DNA of 64,000 nt from Nocardioides acrostichi (lineage in GTDB: Bacteria > Actinomycetota > Actinomycetes > Propionibacteriales > Nocardioidaceae), in the NCBI RefSeq assembly GCF_015319165.1, contig NZ_JADIVZ010000003.1, forward strand, positions 290,356 through 354,355, read 5' to 3'. The position numbers were made by a program, and so were the translations under genes. The notes under the pieces were generated by a model, which was given only the letters and a program-made list of their open reading frames with translations, did not search any database and was not told the origin of the DNA. Shown here one piece after another: positions 55,501 to 63,581 of this stretch. Numbering within the stretch: the stretch's first letter is position 1; each line of letters opens with the position of its first letter.

Positions 55501-56867
55501 TCGACCCCGACGCTACGGCCAAGCGACCGTTACGGCTGCGGCTGCTGTGGAGCAACGAGTCCGGCGACCACCAGCGCGACGTCGACCTCACGCGGGGTCG
55601 GGCGCGCTTCCCGGCCCTGCACACCGACCGGCTGACCGTGCAGGTGCTGGCGGCCGAGCCGGCACTCGATCTCTCCTTCGACGGGTCGACCGGTCCCGTG
55701 GGCATCGGCATCGGCGAGCTCCGGCTGCGCGACGTGCCGGCGCGGACCGATCTCCGGGGCTCGTCGGGGCGCTTCGGACTGCCCCTCGACCTCTCGCTCG
55801 AACCCCAGCGCTACGCGTGCGGCACCGGCCCGACACTGCGAGTCGACGACCCCGAAGACCCGGAAGACCCCGAAGACCCAGAAGACCCCGACGACGGCGG
55901 ACGCCGCACTCTGCGCACCGCCGTGGTCGCCTCGCCGGCTCAGCTCGCGGCGGGCACGGACGTCGACCTCGAGCCGTGCGGCCGCGCGTGGCGACGCGAC
56001 CCCTCGGTGACCCTGGGCTCGGGCACCAGCGAGGTGCGTTTCACCGACTCCGCCGCCATCGAGGCGACCAGCGTCGTGCTCGGTGACCTGGGTGACCTCG
56101 GTGCGGCGTCCGGCGTCACGAGCGTGCCCACCGAGGTCTCGGCCGACGCTCGCACCGCGGATGCGCCGACGGGCGCCGACGTGCTGGCGACCCGCGAGAA
56201 CGCCAACGTGGGATGGCAGGCCTCCCGCGGCGGTCAGCCCGTCGCCTCGGTGGTGCTCGACGGCTGGCAGCAGGGGTTCGCGCTCGGCGCCGGCCGCGAC
56301 GGCGAGGAGGGGCAGCCGGTGACCTGGCAGTTCGCCCCGGACGTGCCGTACCGCCTCGGACTGCTGGGTGGCGCGTTCGCGCTCGGTCTGGCCGGGCTGC
56401 TCGGGCTACTCGTGCTGCGGCGTCGACGCGACGCCGACCACGCCCCGATCGTCGAGCGGGCGCCGGCACCGCTGCTCACCCGCCTCCTGACCTTGCTCGG
56501 CGGCGGGCTGCTGGCCGGCTGGGTGGGTCTCGTCCTGGCCCTCGTCGTGCTGGTGGCGCACGGCCTCGTCGCCCGCCGGCGATCGGTGCACCCCGCGTTG
56601 CTCCAGCCCACGGTGCTGGTGCTGGCGCTCCCGGTGCTGCCGGCGTCGGTCTGGTACGCCGCGCGCCCGTGGCTCGACCCTGCGGGCTGGGCCGGGTTCG
56701 ACGCCTGGCCCGCCTACGTCTGCGTCGTGGCGCTCGGTTCGGTGCTCGGCGCCCCGGCCGTGCTGCCGCAGTCGGCTGGGTCGTCGGCCGGGGCGTCGGC
56801 CGGGAGGCGGCGGCGCAGCGGGTGGCGGCTCTTGAGGCGCAGAGCCGGCCGTTCGACCAGGCGGTAG
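52497..56867 (+). CDS. AftD-like alpha-(1->3)-arabinofuranosyltransferase family protein (DUF3367)
   Basis: This 1456-residue protein has an N-terminal GT-C membrane domain of about ten or eleven helices. The first outer loop carries the acidic AADTKFDLVADPAGFL, the expected catalytic place. A large outer region contains two discoidin-like carbohydrate-binding repeats (DGDPDSAWRTAP near residue 743 and DGDPGTAWIAAT near 967). An acidic EDPEDPEDPEDPDD run follows near 1120, and one or more membrane helices end the protein. Mycobacterial AftD transfers arabinofuranose in arabinogalactan and lipoarabinomannan; the sugar used here is unknown. Its last 154 bp overlap the convergent acyltransferase gene. 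Confidence 0.85.
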   Translation: MTSAFRLRLLAGAVLMVGLAFVQDPGLLAADTKFDLVADPAGFLARAVHLWDGEGAFGQLQNQAYGYLFPMGPFFAGGIALGIPGWVVQRLWWGLVLGLAFAGAAALARALGVRSDLACLVAGAAYALCPRMLSTLGPISSESWPVALAPWVLLPLVIGATRGSPRRAGVLAGLAVACVGGVNAAASFAVIPLGAVWLLTRTRGRRRRSMMLWWPLTTLLGTLWWLVPLAVMGRYSPPFLDWIESASVTTFPTTVFDVLRGTSDWVPFVDAGSRAGRDLVDTPFLALEAGVVLLLGLAGLTLRTTPHRSFLTRSLLLGVLLVSLGHTGAVQGFGAEHVQHLLDGPLAPIRNVHKFDPVLRIPLVVGLAHALDALLTMSARARRGDAPWLASVRRVSLVGVALLAVGAGALPALTSRITPAAPVLAVPDYWAQTATWLADHGSEGQGQDDATALLVPGSPFARYTWGSPDDEPMQWLADSRWAVRNVVPLVPAGNIRALDGIEQRLTQGRGSVGLADALARAGVHYLVQRNDLARDDAEHSTAEPLLVQQALEQSPGITAVAAFGPQVGGAAHFAQDGTRAVVNGGWQATTPSVVIWEVAGAERTVAASRIPLVAAGPEDLADLLDLGVLDDRPTLLAADAPDGAAARDLADGPRVLTDGLRMREHSFARVTDADSPVHTPGDVPRTGNPTPDYELDGPDAADRWSTRATLIGAAAVSASSSASDADTFTGTRRGSLPAAALDGDPDSAWRTAPLAAGTAWWRLDLSAPQVVREVTLVGGPDAVANQTLRVRTATGVSDEVRLGPGERRTVTVIGDDAGTTPWVRVESPDAGRPASLAEVEIPGVSVRRAFVLPQLPSAWGAPDLVVLRADRDARHGCVRVADPFAAAGDEADVRCDPQQVVDDEEATGLDRIVRLHEPVTFDDLALRGRPRAGADLDRLALRGGLVSVAASSTGLPDPRAGALAAVDGDPGTAWIAATDDLAPTFTLSWLRERTLNRLRVTLDPDATAKRPLRLRLLWSNESGDHQRDVDLTRGRARFPALHTDRLTVQVLAAEPALDLSFDGSTGPVGIGIGELRLRDVPARTDLRGSSGRFGLPLDLSLEPQRYACGTGPTLRVDDPEDPEDPEDPEDPDDGGRRTLRTAVVASPAQLAAGTDVDLEPCGRAWRRDPSVTLGSGTSEVRFTDSAAIEATSVVLGDLGDLGAASGVTSVPTEVSADARTADAPTGADVLATRENANVGWQASRGGQPVASVVLDGWQQGFALGAGRDGEEGQPVTWQFAPDVPYRLGLLGGAFALGLAGLLGLLVLRRRRDADHAPIVERAPAPLLTRLLTLLGGGLLAGWVGLVLALVVLVAHGLVARRRSVHPALLQPTVLVLALPVLPASVWYAARPWLDPAGWAGFDAWPAYVCVVALGSVLGAPAVLPQSAGSSAGASAGRRRRSGWRLLRRRAGRSTRR

Positions 56868-58051
56868 GCGAGCTCCGCGGCCACGAGGCTCGCCACGAGG
56901 GTCAGCAGCCACAGCCCCGGCAGGTTCGCATCGAACAGCGTCCAACCGGTGAGGGCCATGACCAGGTGCAACATCGGCAGGTGCAGGCAGAACACGCCGT
57001 AGGAGATCCAGCCCAGGTGCCGGCTCGCCGGGTGGGTGAGGAGCCGGTCGTAGGTCGTGGGCGTCGACGGCGTCGCGCGCAGTACCCCAGGCAGCACGAG
57101 CAGCCCGCCGATCGTCGCGTAGAGCAGGTTCTTGGTCAGCGACTCCGCCTCGGTGGGCGCGTCGAGCATGACGGGGCCGGCGATGGGTGTGGCCGCCACG
57201 AGCATCAGCCCGGCGGCGATCGCCCAGCAGGTGCCGGGTTGCGCGGCCAGAGCGTGCCACGGCGTGCGGGTGCGGCCCTCGGTGACGGCCCGTACCTGCA
57301 CCCAGGCCAGCGCGATGCCCACGGCGAACCAGTCCAAGAACGCCGGCAGCAACTGACCGGACGACACGTGGCTGCCGGTGCCGTAGCGAGCGGCTCCGTC
57401 GAGGTGCCACCACACGGTGACGCCCACCATGGCCACGAGCACCGCGGTGACCCGGCCGGTCCGCAACGGCGCTCGACGTCCGACCGCGATCAGCATGAGC
57501 AGCGGGAGCAGGAGGTAGAAGGCGACCTCGACCGCCAGGCTCCACAAGTGCGTGAGCCCGGCGGGGAAGGCTCCTTCGGTGATGGTGGAGAGCAGCAGCG
57601 CCGCCGACACGCGTGCACCCGTGCTGAGGTCGCGGTTGGCGTTGATGAAGGTCAGCGCGAGCGCCGCCGTGAGCAGAGCGAGCGGGGCGACGCGCAGCAG
57701 CCGCTTCCAGAGGTAGTGGCCCGTGGCCGGTCGGGGTCCGCCGCGGGCGGCGGCGAGCAGCCAGCCGCGCGAGAGCAGGAAGCCGGAGAGCACGAAGAAG
57801 ATGGCCACCCCGACATCGCACCGGGCCAGGAGCGCTCCCACGCTGCCGTGGCGCAGGTAGTCGCCGGCCCAGAACGCGGTGTGGGTGGTGAGCACGAGCA
57901 GGGCACCGACCGCACGCAGGGCGTCGAGATGCGGGAACCCGTCGGACGTGGCGGGCGGCGGAGCCTCGAGCAGTCCCTCGAAGGGCTGCTCGACCCGATG
58001 GGCCGTGGTGGCCTCGATGACGCCGGGGGCGGGGATGGGCTGGACGGTCAC
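56714..58051 (-). CDS. Acyltransferase-3 family membrane protein
   Basis: This 445-residue protein has an N-terminal HLDALRAVGALLVLTTHTAFW and VGVAIFFVLSGFLLSRGWLL, the catalytic His/Arg region of acyltransferase-3 proteins, and about ten helices. No SGNH domain is attached, unlike the protein at 32407. It would acylate a surface glycan. The GTG overlaps the stop of the upstream GT-C gene (GTGA). The Ala/Pro/Ser-rich C-terminus lies antisense to the 3' end of the AftD-like gene. In context it matches Rv0228. Confidence 0.87.
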   Translation of the reverse strand: MTVQPIPAPGVIEATTAHRVEQPFEGLLEAPPPATSDGFPHLDALRAVGALLVLTTHTAFWAGDYLRHGSVGALLARCDVGVAIFFVLSGFLLSRGWLLAAARGGPRPATGHYLWKRLLRVAPLALLTAALALTFINANRDLSTGARVSAALLLSTITEGAFPAGLTHLWSLAVEVAFYLLLPLLMLIAVGRRAPLRTGRVTAVLVAMVGVTVWWHLDGAARYGTGSHVSSGQLLPAFLDWFAVGIALAWVQVRAVTEGRTRTPWHALAAQPGTCWAIAAGLMLVAATPIAGPVMLDAPTEAESLTKNLLYATIGGLLVLPGVLRATPSTPTTYDRLLTHPASRHLGWISYGVFCLHLPMLHLVMALTGWTLFDANLPGLWLLTLVASLVAAELAYRLVERPALRLKSRHPLRRRLPADAPADDPADCGSTAGAPSTEPSATTQT

Positions 58052-59844
58052 GGGGCGGGCACCGCCTCGCCCAGGTCGACGGAGTCGACGCACAAGCCGG
58101 TGTCGGAGTCGCCTGCGGCCGGGCGGATCGTCACCCGCCCCACGGCGCCCTCGACGCGCACGTAGAGCGTGCCGAGCCCCTGCGCGACACGCGCTGCCTG
58201 GGCCACGGTGCTGCCTGCGGTGATCTCCACGGTGGTGTCGCCTCCCGAGAGGTAGCCGATGCGCAGCCACCAGTCGCCGTCGGTGGTCGTGCGGTCGAGG
58301 GGCACGCTCGTGCCTCGTCTCCCGATTCTCCACCCGCACCCGCTGCGCGGGCCAGGCCCCGAGGTGGCGACCGAGGAGACCGCTGCCGGCACGGGGCGTC
58401 CGGAGGCGTCGAGCACGAAGAGGTCGTCGCTGGCGGCCGGGAACCGCGCCTCGCTCACCAGGAGTGGCAACAAGAAGGCGGTGGTGTTCGCCGGGGTGGC
58501 CAGCGCGGGCACCACCTGCTCCGGCACGACCTGGTCGGCGAGGTCGGTCGGTCCGGCGCCGACCAGCCACGACCGGGCCTTCGTGAGGTAGGCCTCGCCG
58601 GGGTCGTCGCTGCGCCAGGTGTCGGCGTAGAGCGCGGAGCTCACCAGCCCACCCACCAGCACCGCGGCCACCGAGAGCACGGTCAGTGGCACCGGGACGC
58701 CGGGCCGCGTCGCGTGACTGCTGGTGCGCGCCGGCCGGGGAGCACTGCCTCGCGGGCCGTCCGGTACACCGAGCCAGGCCAGGGCGAGGCCGAGCACCGC
58801 CACGGGGAGGACGTCGGTGCCGAACGAGAGGTCCAACCCGATGCCGGTGCCGAGCGAGGCGGCGGGGTCGACGATGAGGGCGACGCCGTCGACCAGGGCC
58901 ACCACCGCGACCAGCAGCCACGACCGACCCGTGCGCACGCGTGAGCGGGCCAGCGACGCCGCGGTACCGACCAGCAGCAGCCACGCGGCTGCGACACCCA
59001 CCCAGGCGGGGTCGGCCAGGCTGGCCGGCGGGGCGAGCGCGCTCCACTGCCACGGTCCGCCGACGAGGGCCGTCGGGAGCGCGCGGCCGAGCAGGTTGCC
59101 CACGAGGTCGACGGCATCGGCCGCACCCGGCCAGCCCGGCTGCGGCGGGGCGAGCCACAGCGTCAGAGCGCCGTAGCCCAGGACCAGGGCGGCCACCAGC
59201 GACACGGCCACGCGAGCCTGCGCGAAGGCGGCCCGGACGCCGTCGCGGTGCGCGGCGAGCAGTACGAGGACGACGGGCACCAGCAGTCCGTGCGGGCCGC
59301 TGAGGAGCCCCAGCACGACGCAGGCGACCACGCCCGCCGTCCAGCGGGTGCGGCCGGTGCGCAGCAGCAGTGCCCAGCACGCCGCAGCGCCGAACACCGC
59401 GATCTGGAGCGGAACCCACACCAGGGCCGACGACCACGCCAGGGTGCCCGGCACGGCGACGGCGGAGGTCAGATAGAGAGCGAACGGCACCAACACGCCC
59501 GGACGCCAGCCGCACCAAGCCACCAGCGCGCACAGCGCGGCGACCGTCGCCGCAGCCTGGAGAGTCATCGAGACGGCGGTGGCCGTGCCCCAGCTCTCGT
59601 GACCCGAGCGGGTCATCGCCCAGGCGCCCGCCCGCAGGAGTGGGACGAACCGGTCGTCGAAGGGCGTGAGCAGGGCGGCCCACCGCTCCGTGAGCGCCGT
59701 CCGTGCCACGCGGTGGTCGTCGGTGGTGAACCACGAGCCGGCCAGCACCCAGCCGCGGAGCGCGAGGGCCACCAGCCCCAGCGGCACGGCCCCAGCGAGC
59801 ACCACTTCGCGCGAGGCGCGGGGGGAGGTGGACGGGTCGCTCAC
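58048..59844 (-). CDS. GT-C-like membrane protein, hypothetical glycosyltransferase
   Basis: From GTG 59844 the protein has 598 residues and about ten to eleven membrane helices, with an acidic first outer loop (GSWFTTDDHRVARTALTERW) containing DD as expected for GT-C enzymes, and a C-terminal outer domain of about 170 residues (ending LCVDSVDLGEAV). An in-frame ATG at 59889 is possible but adds an atypical basic extension. It is coupled by a 4-bp overlap to the acyltransferase gene. No exact family was recognised. Confidence 0.65.
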   Translation of the reverse strand: MSDPSTSPRASREVVLAGAVPLGLVALALRGWVLAGSWFTTDDHRVARTALTERWAALLTPFDDRFVPLLRAGAWAMTRSGHESWGTATAVSMTLQAAATVAALCALVAWCGWRPGVLVPFALYLTSAVAVPGTLAWSSALVWVPLQIAVFGAAACWALLLRTGRTRWTAGVVACVVLGLLSGPHGLLVPVVLVLLAAHRDGVRAAFAQARVAVSLVAALVLGYGALTLWLAPPQPGWPGAADAVDLVGNLLGRALPTALVGGPWQWSALAPPASLADPAWVGVAAAWLLLVGTAASLARSRVRTGRSWLLVAVVALVDGVALIVDPAASLGTGIGLDLSFGTDVLPVAVLGLALAWLGVPDGPRGSAPRPARTSSHATRPGVPVPLTVLSVAAVLVGGLVSSALYADTWRSDDPGEAYLTKARSWLVGAGPTDLADQVVPEQVVPALATPANTTAFLLPLLVSEARFPAASDDLFVLDASGRPVPAAVSSVATSGPGPRSGCGWRIGRRGTSVPLDRTTTDGDWWLRIGYLSGGDTTVEITAGSTVAQAARVAQGLGTLYVRVEGAVGRVTIRPAAGDSDTGLCVDSVDLGEAVPAP

Positions 59845-59964
59845 GCACCGGAGTGTGACAGAGACGGATCGTGATGTGCGCTGGCTCACAGTTGGCGCCG
59901 TTTCTGACGTACGATGCGCTCACCTCTCTGGGGAGGGAGGGAATTTCATGGGAGAGGAATTGCC

Positions 59965-60909
59965 ATGCGCATCTGGATCGGTCGAGTCGTCGCGGGGCTC
60001 GGCGTCTTCTTGCTCGTCGTCGGGGTTCTGGCGCTCGTCTGGGCGCCGGGCGCCCTCCAGAAGACCCCCAAGAAGGTCGACACCACGACCTACCTCGACG
60101 GCACGGTGCAAAAGCTCGACGCCGCCACCGGCGAGTTGGGCGAGCAGCAGCCGGTCGGTGCGATCAGCGTGACCAAGACCGACTCCGAGGCCTCGACGGC
60201 CGACGACGTCGCCTGGATCCAGTCCACCTGCGTGATGATCACCGACGGCTCCGACGCCCAGCCGGTGTGCACCAAGGGTTCGGACGACATGGTCACCGCC
60301 TCGGTCGACGTGTTCGGCACCGACCGCGTCACCGGCCTGGCCGTCGAGAACGGCACCGACGGACTCCAGCTCGGACCCGACGCCACCCCGCACGACGGCC
60401 TGGTCAACAAGTGGCCCTTCGACAGCGAGAAGAAGACCTACCCCTATTGGGACGGCACGCTGGGCAAGGCCCTGCCTGCGACCTACGTGGGCAGCGAGTC
60501 CCTCGACGGGCTGACGACCTACAAGTACGAGGTCAAGGTCACCGACCAGCCGGCCGAGATCGCCGCCGACACCCAGGGCACCTACTCCACCGTCAAGGAC
60601 ATCTGGGTCGAGCCGGTCACCGGCAGCATCGTCAACCAGACCGAGAGCCAGCAGCGCTACCTCGAGGACGGCACCCAGGTGCTCGACCTCCAGCTCGGCT
60701 TCACCACCGACCAGGTCGCCACGAGCGTGGCCGAGGCCAAGACGAACTCCTCCGGGCTGACCCTGCTGGTGCACACCGTGCCGCTCGTGGGTCTCGTGGG
60801 TGGCGCGCTGCTGCTGGTCGTCGGCGCGGCGGTGCTGATGCTGGGTCGTCGTCGCACCGACGCCGCGCACGTGGACTCCGCCAGGCCGACGGCCGGCGCC
60901 GGAGTCTGA
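59965..60909 (+). CDS. DUF3068 (PorA-like) membrane-anchored protein
   Basis: This 314-residue protein has an N-terminal helix (VVAGLGVFLLVVGVLALVW), a beta-rich outer domain (about residues 30-275, with LVNKWPFDSEKKTYPYWDGTL), and a C-terminal helix (LVGLVGGALLLVVGAAVLML). This is the DUF3068 layout; Rv0227c is a relative. The function is unresolved. GGGAGAGGA precedes ATG 59965, and TACGAT at 59910-59915 is a candidate -10. It lies among envelope glycan genes. Confidence 0.83.
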   Translation: MRIWIGRVVAGLGVFLLVVGVLALVWAPGALQKTPKKVDTTTYLDGTVQKLDAATGELGEQQPVGAISVTKTDSEASTADDVAWIQSTCVMITDGSDAQPVCTKGSDDMVTASVDVFGTDRVTGLAVENGTDGLQLGPDATPHDGLVNKWPFDSEKKTYPYWDGTLGKALPATYVGSESLDGLTTYKYEVKVTDQPAEIAADTQGTYSTVKDIWVEPVTGSIVNQTESQQRYLEDGTQVLDLQLGFTTDQVATSVAEAKTNSSGLTLLVHTVPLVGLVGGALLLVVGAAVLMLGRRRTDAAHVDSARPTAGAGV

Positions 60910-60927
60910 CTCCGGCTCCACGCACGC

Positions 60928-61782
60928 TCACCGACGCAGCAGGTCGGCCCCGAAGATCGCCGTCCCGGGGCCGACCTTGCCGCGTGTGGCCGACCAGCCG
61001 CCCCAGACCCGGTCGTGGCCGTCGGGCCACTCGGGCTCGAGCAGGGTCGTGATCGTGAAGCCGGCGGCGGCGAGCAGGGCGACCCAGTCGCCCAGCGTGC
61101 GGTGGTGCTCGACATAGCTCACCTCGCCCGACTCCTCGTCGACCTCGACGTAGGGGCGACGGTCCCAGTACGACTGCGACGCCACCAACCCCTCCGGCCC
61201 CGGGTCGTCGGGGAACATCCAACGCGTCGGGTGGGTGATCGAGAACGCGAACCGGCCGCCCGGTCGCAAGACGCGCCCTACCTCGGCGACCGCACGGTCG
61301 ATGTCGGCCACGAACTGCAGCGCCCCGAAGGCGCAGAAGGAGATGTCGAAGCTGGCGTCGGCGAACGGGAGGGCGGTGGCGGTGCCCCGCACCGACGGGA
61401 CGCCGATGCCGGTCGCCTCGTCGAGTCGGCGCGCATGCTGGAGCTGACGGTGGGAGAGATCCAGGCCGATCCCGCGCCCGCCGTGCACTCGCACCCAGCG
61501 GGAGCACTGACCGGCGCCGGACCCGATCTCGAGCACGTCTTTGCCGGCGACGGCGCCCAGCACGCCCGCGTCGTCCTCGGTGAGACCCTCCGGCCCCCAC
61601 ACGAACCCGGCGTCGCCCAGGAACTCGCCGTGCGTGGACTGGTAGTCGTCGGCGTAGCGGTCCCAGTCCGGTCCGTTCGCGTGCCGCGATGCGGACTCGT
61701 CGATCGCTCGTCGCTCGACGCGGATGGGCCGCATCGGCGGGTGGTCACGCGAGTCCGGGGCGACCGGCGGGGTGTCGCTCAC
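60928..61782 (-). CDS. Class I SAM-dependent methyltransferase
   Basis: This 284-residue protein has motif I VLEIGSGAGQCSRWV, then IGLDLS, and FDISFCAFGALQFV in the post-IV region. The N-terminal 45 residues are Pro/Arg-rich. It lies 10 bp downstream of the decapeptide-repeat gene in the same direction. Relatives are generic small-molecule methyltransferases. The substrate is unknown. Confidence 0.85.
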   Translation of the reverse strand: MSDTPPVAPDSRDHPPMRPIRVERRAIDESASRHANGPDWDRYADDYQSTHGEFLGDAGFVWGPEGLTEDDAGVLGAVAGKDVLEIGSGAGQCSRWVRVHGGRGIGLDLSHRQLQHARRLDEATGIGVPSVRGTATALPFADASFDISFCAFGALQFVADIDRAVAEVGRVLRPGGRFAFSITHPTRWMFPDDPGPEGLVASQSYWDRRPYVEVDEESGEVSYVEHHRTLGDWVALLAAAGFTITTLLEPEWPDGHDRVWGGWSATRGKVGPGTAIFGADLLRR

Positions 61783-61792
61783 GGGCGGCCGT

Positions 61793-62605
61793 TCAGGAGC
61801 CGAGCTGAGCAGGACGACGCCGCGTCAAGGGCAGGCGTCCGGCGAGCTCGCCGAGCGGTCCCACGGCCTGGTTGAGCGTGTCGGCCGAGGTCGAGAGGCG
61901 GGGGATGAGTGCGGCGAGCTCGGTGAGCTGAGGCTGGATCTGCTCGAGCGTGTCGCCCAGGGCGACGAGTTGGTCGAGGGTGCCGCCCTCGATCAGCAGC
62001 TTCTCCAAGAAGCCGTCGGTGATGAGGCGCTCGGCGAGCCCCTCGGGACGCAGCACCTGGTCGAGCAGACCGCCGTGACGCGTGAGCAGGTCGAGCGGGC
62101 CGTCCTCGGCCAGCAGCCGTTCGAGCAGTCCCTCCCGTGCGACGATGCGTTCCAGGGCGCCGCCGGGGCCGAGCAGTCGTTCGAGGGCGCCGTCCTCGGC
62201 GAGCAGCCGCTCGACCGCGCCGCCCTCGGCCAGCATCCGTTCCAGCGCCCCGTCGGCCGCCACGAGCCGGGCGACCGGTCCGTCGTCGTCCAACACGCGG
62301 TCGAGCACACCGTCGCGGCGCAGCATCCGCCCCAGGGGTCGGTCGGTCGCGGTCAGCTCGCCCAGGGTCTGGGCCAGCCGCATCAGCCCGTGCTGGTCGT
62401 CGCGCAGGATCTCGACCAGCTGCGCCGCGTACCCGTCGTCGCCGATCACTCGCAGCAGCAGATCCCGGTAGCCGCCCGGGCGCAGGAGCGGCCCGTCCGG
62501 AGACGCGAGGTTGCCGAGTTGGAGAGTCGTGCGGGTGGCGGCGGTGGTGACCCGCCAGGGCAGGAGCGCCGCGTCGAGCACCGGCGCGAGGAGGGAGCGG
62601 GCCAT
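61793..62605 (-). CDS. Decapeptide-repeat protein
   Basis: The 270-residue protein starts MARSLLAPVLDAALLPWR. From about residue 98 to 220 it is built of twelve near-perfect ten-residue units of the form [D/E/G]-G-x-[L/V]-[E/D]-[R/Q]-[L/M/V]-[L/V]-x-x, for example DGALERMLAE GGAVERLLAE. One unit near residue 198 is a residue short. A final helical stretch with a Leu heptad follows. No signal peptide or clear membrane helix is seen. I do not know the family. The ATG follows a TACGGT box by 6 nt. Confidence 0.75.
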   Translation of the reverse strand: MARSLLAPVLDAALLPWRVTTAATRTTLQLGNLASPDGPLLRPGGYRDLLLRVIGDDGYAAQLVEILRDDQHGLMRLAQTLGELTATDRPLGRMLRRDGVLDRVLDDDGPVARLVAADGALERMLAEGGAVERLLAEDGALERLLGPGGALERIVAREGLLERLLAEDGPLDLLTRHGGLLDQVLRPEGLAERLITDGFLEKLLIEGGTLDQLVALGDTLEQIQPQLTELAALIPRLSTSADTLNQAVGPLGELAGRLPLTRRRPAQLGS

Positions 62606-62611
62606 GGGCTC

Positions 62612-62617
62612 ACCGTA
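62612..62617 (-). promoter_or_regulatory. -10 box TACGGT for the decapeptide-repeat gene
   Basis: TACGGT, then GAGCCC, then the ATG at 62605 (6 nt). Confidence 0.5.
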
Positions 62618-62651
62618 CGGCGTGCGCGGCCTCGCATGGGAGGATCGCGCG

Positions 62652-63581
62652 ATGCTGGACGCCGACCTGATCCCGCTGGCGGGTGGCTGGTCGGGCCGCA
62701 CCTTCCTGGCGCAGGCGGGGGAGGAGCGCACCGTGGTGCGGCTCTACCCGCCCGAGCCGATCGACGCCCCCGCCCGCGACGCCGCCGTGTTGGCGTACGC
62801 CCGGCAGGTGCTCGCGGGCGTCGCGGAGGTACCGGCGGTGCTCGAGGTGCGAGCCGGTGACGCCGGCCGCGATCGCCCGGGCCTGGTCGTCACGCCGTTC
62901 CTCCCCGGTGAGCGGGGCGATCTGGTGACCCCCGGCCTCGCGGACGACGCCCTGGTCGCTCTCGCCGAGCGCCTGGCCGACGTGCTGGACGCACTCTCCG
63001 GCTCGCGCCAGCCGCGCACGGGGGTGTTCGCCGACGCGACCCTGACGCTGGATCCCCTCCCCGAGCCGTTCGACGGTGACGGCCTGCCCGACCTGCTCGA
63101 CGTGCTCGCGCCGGCGCTCGTGACCCACGTGGGGGAGCGGGCTCTCGCCGGCCTCGCTCCCGTGTGCAGGCGGGCCCAGGATCTGCTGGACGACGATCTC
63201 GCCGCTCGGCCCGGTGCCTGCCTGGTGCACTCCGACCTCAACCCCAAGAACCTGCTGCTCGGCCCCGCCGGGGCCGACGGCGGCGACCCGGCGCTCGTCG
63301 TGCTGGACTGGGAGTACGCCCACGCGGGCGGCCGGTGGACCGACCCGGGCAACCTGCTGCGGTTCGAGCGGCGTGAGGCGTTCGTCGATGCACTGGCCGG
63401 TCGCCTCGCCGCCGACCGAGGGCTGCCGGCCTCCGAGGTGCTCGACCTCGCCCGCGCCGCCGATCTCACCGCTCTCCTCGAGCTCGCCTCTCGCGCGGAG
63501 GCGAACCCCGTAGCCACCCGCGCGGCCGACCGGCTGCGGACCATCGCCGAGACCGGCGACCTCCACGCCTCCGGTGGTTGA
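62652..63581 (+). CDS. Aminoglycoside phosphotransferase-like kinase (APH family)
   Basis: This 309-residue protein has a kinase-like fold: an N-lobe (GGWSGRTFLAQAGEERTVVRLYPP), the catalytic loop HSDLNPKNLLL (His193, Asp195) and the metal-binding VLDWEYAHAG (Asp219). The family includes antibiotic kinases and small-metabolite kinases such as choline or homoserine kinases; resistance should not be assumed. ATG 62652 is preceded by GGGAGGA. The last codons (Ser-Gly-Gly-stop) are supplied by the first bases of an interspersed repeat. Confidence 0.83.
   Translation: MLDADLIPLAGGWSGRTFLAQAGEERTVVRLYPPEPIDAPARDAAVLAYARQVLAGVAEVPAVLEVRAGDAGRDRPGLVVTPFLPGERGDLVTPGLADDALVALAERLADVLDALSGSRQPRTGVFADATLTLDPLPEPFDGDGLPDLLDVLAPALVTHVGERALAGLAPVCRRAQDLLDDDLAARPGACLVHSDLNPKNLLLGPAGADGGDPALVVLDWEYAHAGGRWTDPGNLLRFERREAFVDALAGRLAADRGLPASEVLDLARAADLTALLELASRAEANPVATRAADRLRTIAETGDLHASGG

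Noticed and set aside
62652..63581. Antibiotic resistance gene
   Set aside because: The APH fold is clear, but many members phosphorylate metabolites. Nothing in sequence or context points to a drug substrate.
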